A stretch of 6,617 nt of DNA from Sulfurovum sp. (GTDB lineage Bacteria; Campylobacterota; Campylobacteria; Campylobacterales; Sulfurovaceae). The position numbers were made by a program, and so were the translations under genes. The stretch's first letter is position 1. Each line of letters opens with the position of its first letter. The stretch lies in the NCBI GenBank assembly GCA_026985755.1, contig JALSPX010000275.1:1-6617 (forward strand). Reading direction: 5' to 3'. Positions 5,732 through 6,617 of this stretch are shown here, piece by piece. A model generated the notes under the pieces. That model saw only the letters and a program-made list of their open reading frames with translations. It searched no databases and was not told the origin of the DNA.

Positions 5732-6219
5732 TAAAATCTACCCGTCATTTTAAACTGATTAAACCTAGCCATATCTAACCCATTTTTGAGTCCATACAAG
5801 CGTGCTAGCCCATTGCCTGTATCATTCATATTACCATGGTACAGACCAACATTTACTTTAGTTTTAAAAGAGAGTTGGGTCATCTTATTGCTTAGAAAAC
5901 TATACAGGTACGCCGCTCTTGCTCTAGCTTCTTTGGACAAGCCAGTATCACGAGAGAGGTCTAGCCATACTTTACTATCTCTACCTGATACAAGTACTTC
6001 ATATAGATTCTTTTCAAAAGCTCTTAATGAACTATAGTATTGTTCATTTTCAAGTAATCTTTTTAAATCACTATTATTGTTCATGTTGAGTAACTGTTGG
6101 GCTGTGTCATAATCTAGTGTTTCTAGTAGCTTATAGAGCTTGGCTCTGTTACCTGTTTTCCAGTCTCTAAGTGTTCTTTCAGGTACATCTAGGAGTTTAT
6201 GCATTTGTTGCTGATTCAT
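5731..6219 (-). CDS. HTH-containing regulator, probable antitoxin and autorepressor
   Basis: 162 residues. Seen: an N-terminal helix-turn-helix-like segment (about 3-35: QQQMHKLLDVPERTLRDWK, then KLYKLLETLD), a helical, charged middle (50-115), and a conserved-looking glycine/aromatic C-terminal tail with NVGLYHGN, NGLARLYGLKNG and NQFKMTGRF. I do not recognise a named family for the C-terminal part. It is first in a two-gene unit with the nucleotidyltransferase, and its stop and the next start share one base. The ATG at 6219 is supported by AAAGGAC (6224-6230 on its strand). The promoter has a palindrome between -35 and -10, suggesting self-repression. By position it resembles AbiEi antitoxins, but it lacks their usual length and I see no homology by eye. 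The antitoxin role is inference. Confidence 0.78.
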   Translation of the reverse strand: MNQQQMHKLLDVPERTLRDWKTGNRAKLYKLLETLDYDTAQQLLNMNNNSDLKRLLENEQYYSSLRAFEKNLYEVLVSGRDSKVWLDLSRDTGLSKEARARAAYLYSFLSNKMTQLSFKTKVNVGLYHGNMNDTGNGLARLYGLKNGLDMARFNQFKMTGRF

Positions 6220-6241
6220 AGTTGTCCTTTATTTTTTACTT

Positions 6242-6270
6242 ATTATAGGCGAATATCGCCGTTTTGTCAA
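6242..6270 (-). promoter_or_regulatory. Consensus promoter of the HTH/nucleotidyltransferase pair
   Basis: On the minus strand TTGACA (6270-6265) and TATAAT (6247-6242) are both perfect with a 17-nt spacer. Transcription should start near 6235, giving a leader of about 15 nt with an AAAGGAC ribosome site. Strength would need restraint, which the embedded palindrome could provide. Confidence 0.87.
6248..6260. promoter_or_regulatory. Probable operator: palindrome in the promoter spacer
   Basis: GGCGA-ATA-TCGCC is a perfect 5-bp inverted repeat around a 3-nt centre. It abuts the -10 box and lies wholly between -10 and -35. It is GC-rich against very AT-rich surroundings. A dimeric HTH protein bound here would block RNA polymerase; the adjacent HTH gene product is the natural candidate. 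Binding is inferred, not shown. Confidence 0.72.
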
Positions 6271-6360
6271 TATGATATATTTAGTGACTATTCAAATGTA
6301 TTTCAGGGTCAACTTCTCCAAGTATAGTTTTTTTGTCAATCTACTTTTTAAAAATCATAG

Positions 6361-6366
6361 TATAAT
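6361..6366 (+). promoter_or_regulatory. -10 box of the right-edge gene
   Basis: TATAAT (context TAGTATAATACTG) with T-rich DNA upstream and no -35 at the proper distance. Transcription would start near 6373, leaving about 26 nt before the ATG at 6399, including AGGAG at 6386-6390. Confidence 0.6.
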
Positions 6367-6398
6367 ACTGTTAATTTTGAAGGACAGGAGAGATACAT

Positions 6399-6617
6399 AT
6401 GGATAAAAGTCTATTTGTTTTTATTTTAATTGGGCTGGGTGCACTCTATTTGGTGACACATTTTATTGGAGATATACAAGCTGAGGATGATCAGTATCGT
6501 AATAATGCTTATAATATTGAGCATAAGTATGATCAGTATCAGAAAACGGATAGTGTGGGGCAACCTATATTGGTAGTGAATGGAGTGGATGCAAAAACAC
6601 AAGAATCTGCTTGGCAT
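6399..6617 (+). CDS. Hypothetical single-span membrane or exported protein (C-terminus cut by window edge)
   Basis: An open frame from ATG 6399 to the window end, 73 codons, no stop. Seen: a short MDKS start, one hydrophobic helix (about residues 5-24, LFVFILIGLGALYLVTHFIG), then an acidic and polar stretch (DIQAEDDQYRN) and QPILVVNGV. This suggests an inner-membrane anchor with the rest in the periplasm; the lack of a clear cleavage site argues against secretion. I do not recognise the family. Start choice is strong: AGGAG at 6386-6390 sits 8 nt upstream, behind a TATAAT -10. It is divergent from the HTH/nucleotidyltransferase pair, with about 180 bp between the two start codons, and may be ordinary chromosomal flank. 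Confidence 0.72.
   Translation, partial: MDKSLFVFILIGLGALYLVTHFIGDIQAEDDQYRNNAYNIEHKYDQYQKTDSVGQPILVVNGVDAKTQESAWH

Noticed and set aside
6331..6340. Second copy of TTTTGTCAAT (first at 6262-6271), as another minus-strand -35
   Set aside because: No -10 lies 16-18 nt downstream on that strand; probably chance in AT-rich DNA.
6426..6617. Minus-strand open frame at the right edge
   Set aside because: Antisense to the frame from 6399, which has a -10, a ribosome site and a sensible membrane helix.

Overview
The window looks like chromosomal DNA of a Campylobacterota (epsilonproteobacterial) species, probably near Sulfurovum/Sulfurimonas. This placement is an inference from the AT-rich spacers, the promoters that mostly show a good -10 without a -35, and the style of the proteins. 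No marker gene fixes the genus.

Layout. (1) 1-1143, minus: a HI0933/YhiN-type flavoprotein whose C-terminus runs off the left edge. (2) 1144-1251: a divergent intergenic region holding a perfect 24-bp inverted repeat whose arms are themselves hairpins. (3) 1252-2827, plus: a small thiamine-binding-fold protein (MTH1187/DUF77), a small DUF2892 membrane protein and purM. The last two overlap by one base. (4) 2828-2881: a hairpin terminator shared by convergent genes, then a heptanucleotide tandem repeat that encodes the end of the next gene. (5) 2859-4316, minus: a sodium:alanine-type (AGCS) symporter. (6) 4411-4981, plus: a textbook TTGACA-17-TATAAT promoter driving five tRNA genes, Pro(UGG), His(GUG), Arg(UCG), Arg(UCU) and Leu(UAG), all with encoded CCA. 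(7) 4982-5176: gene-free DNA with three direct TTGCTACC repeats. (8) 5177-6219, minus: a two-gene, one-base-overlapping cassette of an HTH protein followed by a nucleotidyltransferase-fold protein. Its consensus promoter has a perfect palindrome filling most of the -10/-35 spacer. (9) 6399-6617, plus: the start of a short single-span membrane or exported protein, cut by the right edge.

Functionally, most of the window is housekeeping: purine synthesis, tRNAs, amino-acid uptake and a flavoenzyme. The best candidate for something less described is the HTH/nucleotidyltransferase pair beside the tRNA array. Its layout matches a self-repressing toxin-antitoxin or abortive-infection module: regulator first, enzyme second from a GTG start, operator inside the promoter. 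The repeats between it and tRNA-Leu suggest an old integration site. A second link worth testing is metabolic: PurM makes AIR, the precursor of the thiamine pyrimidine, and a thiamine-binding-fold protein lies two genes upstream.
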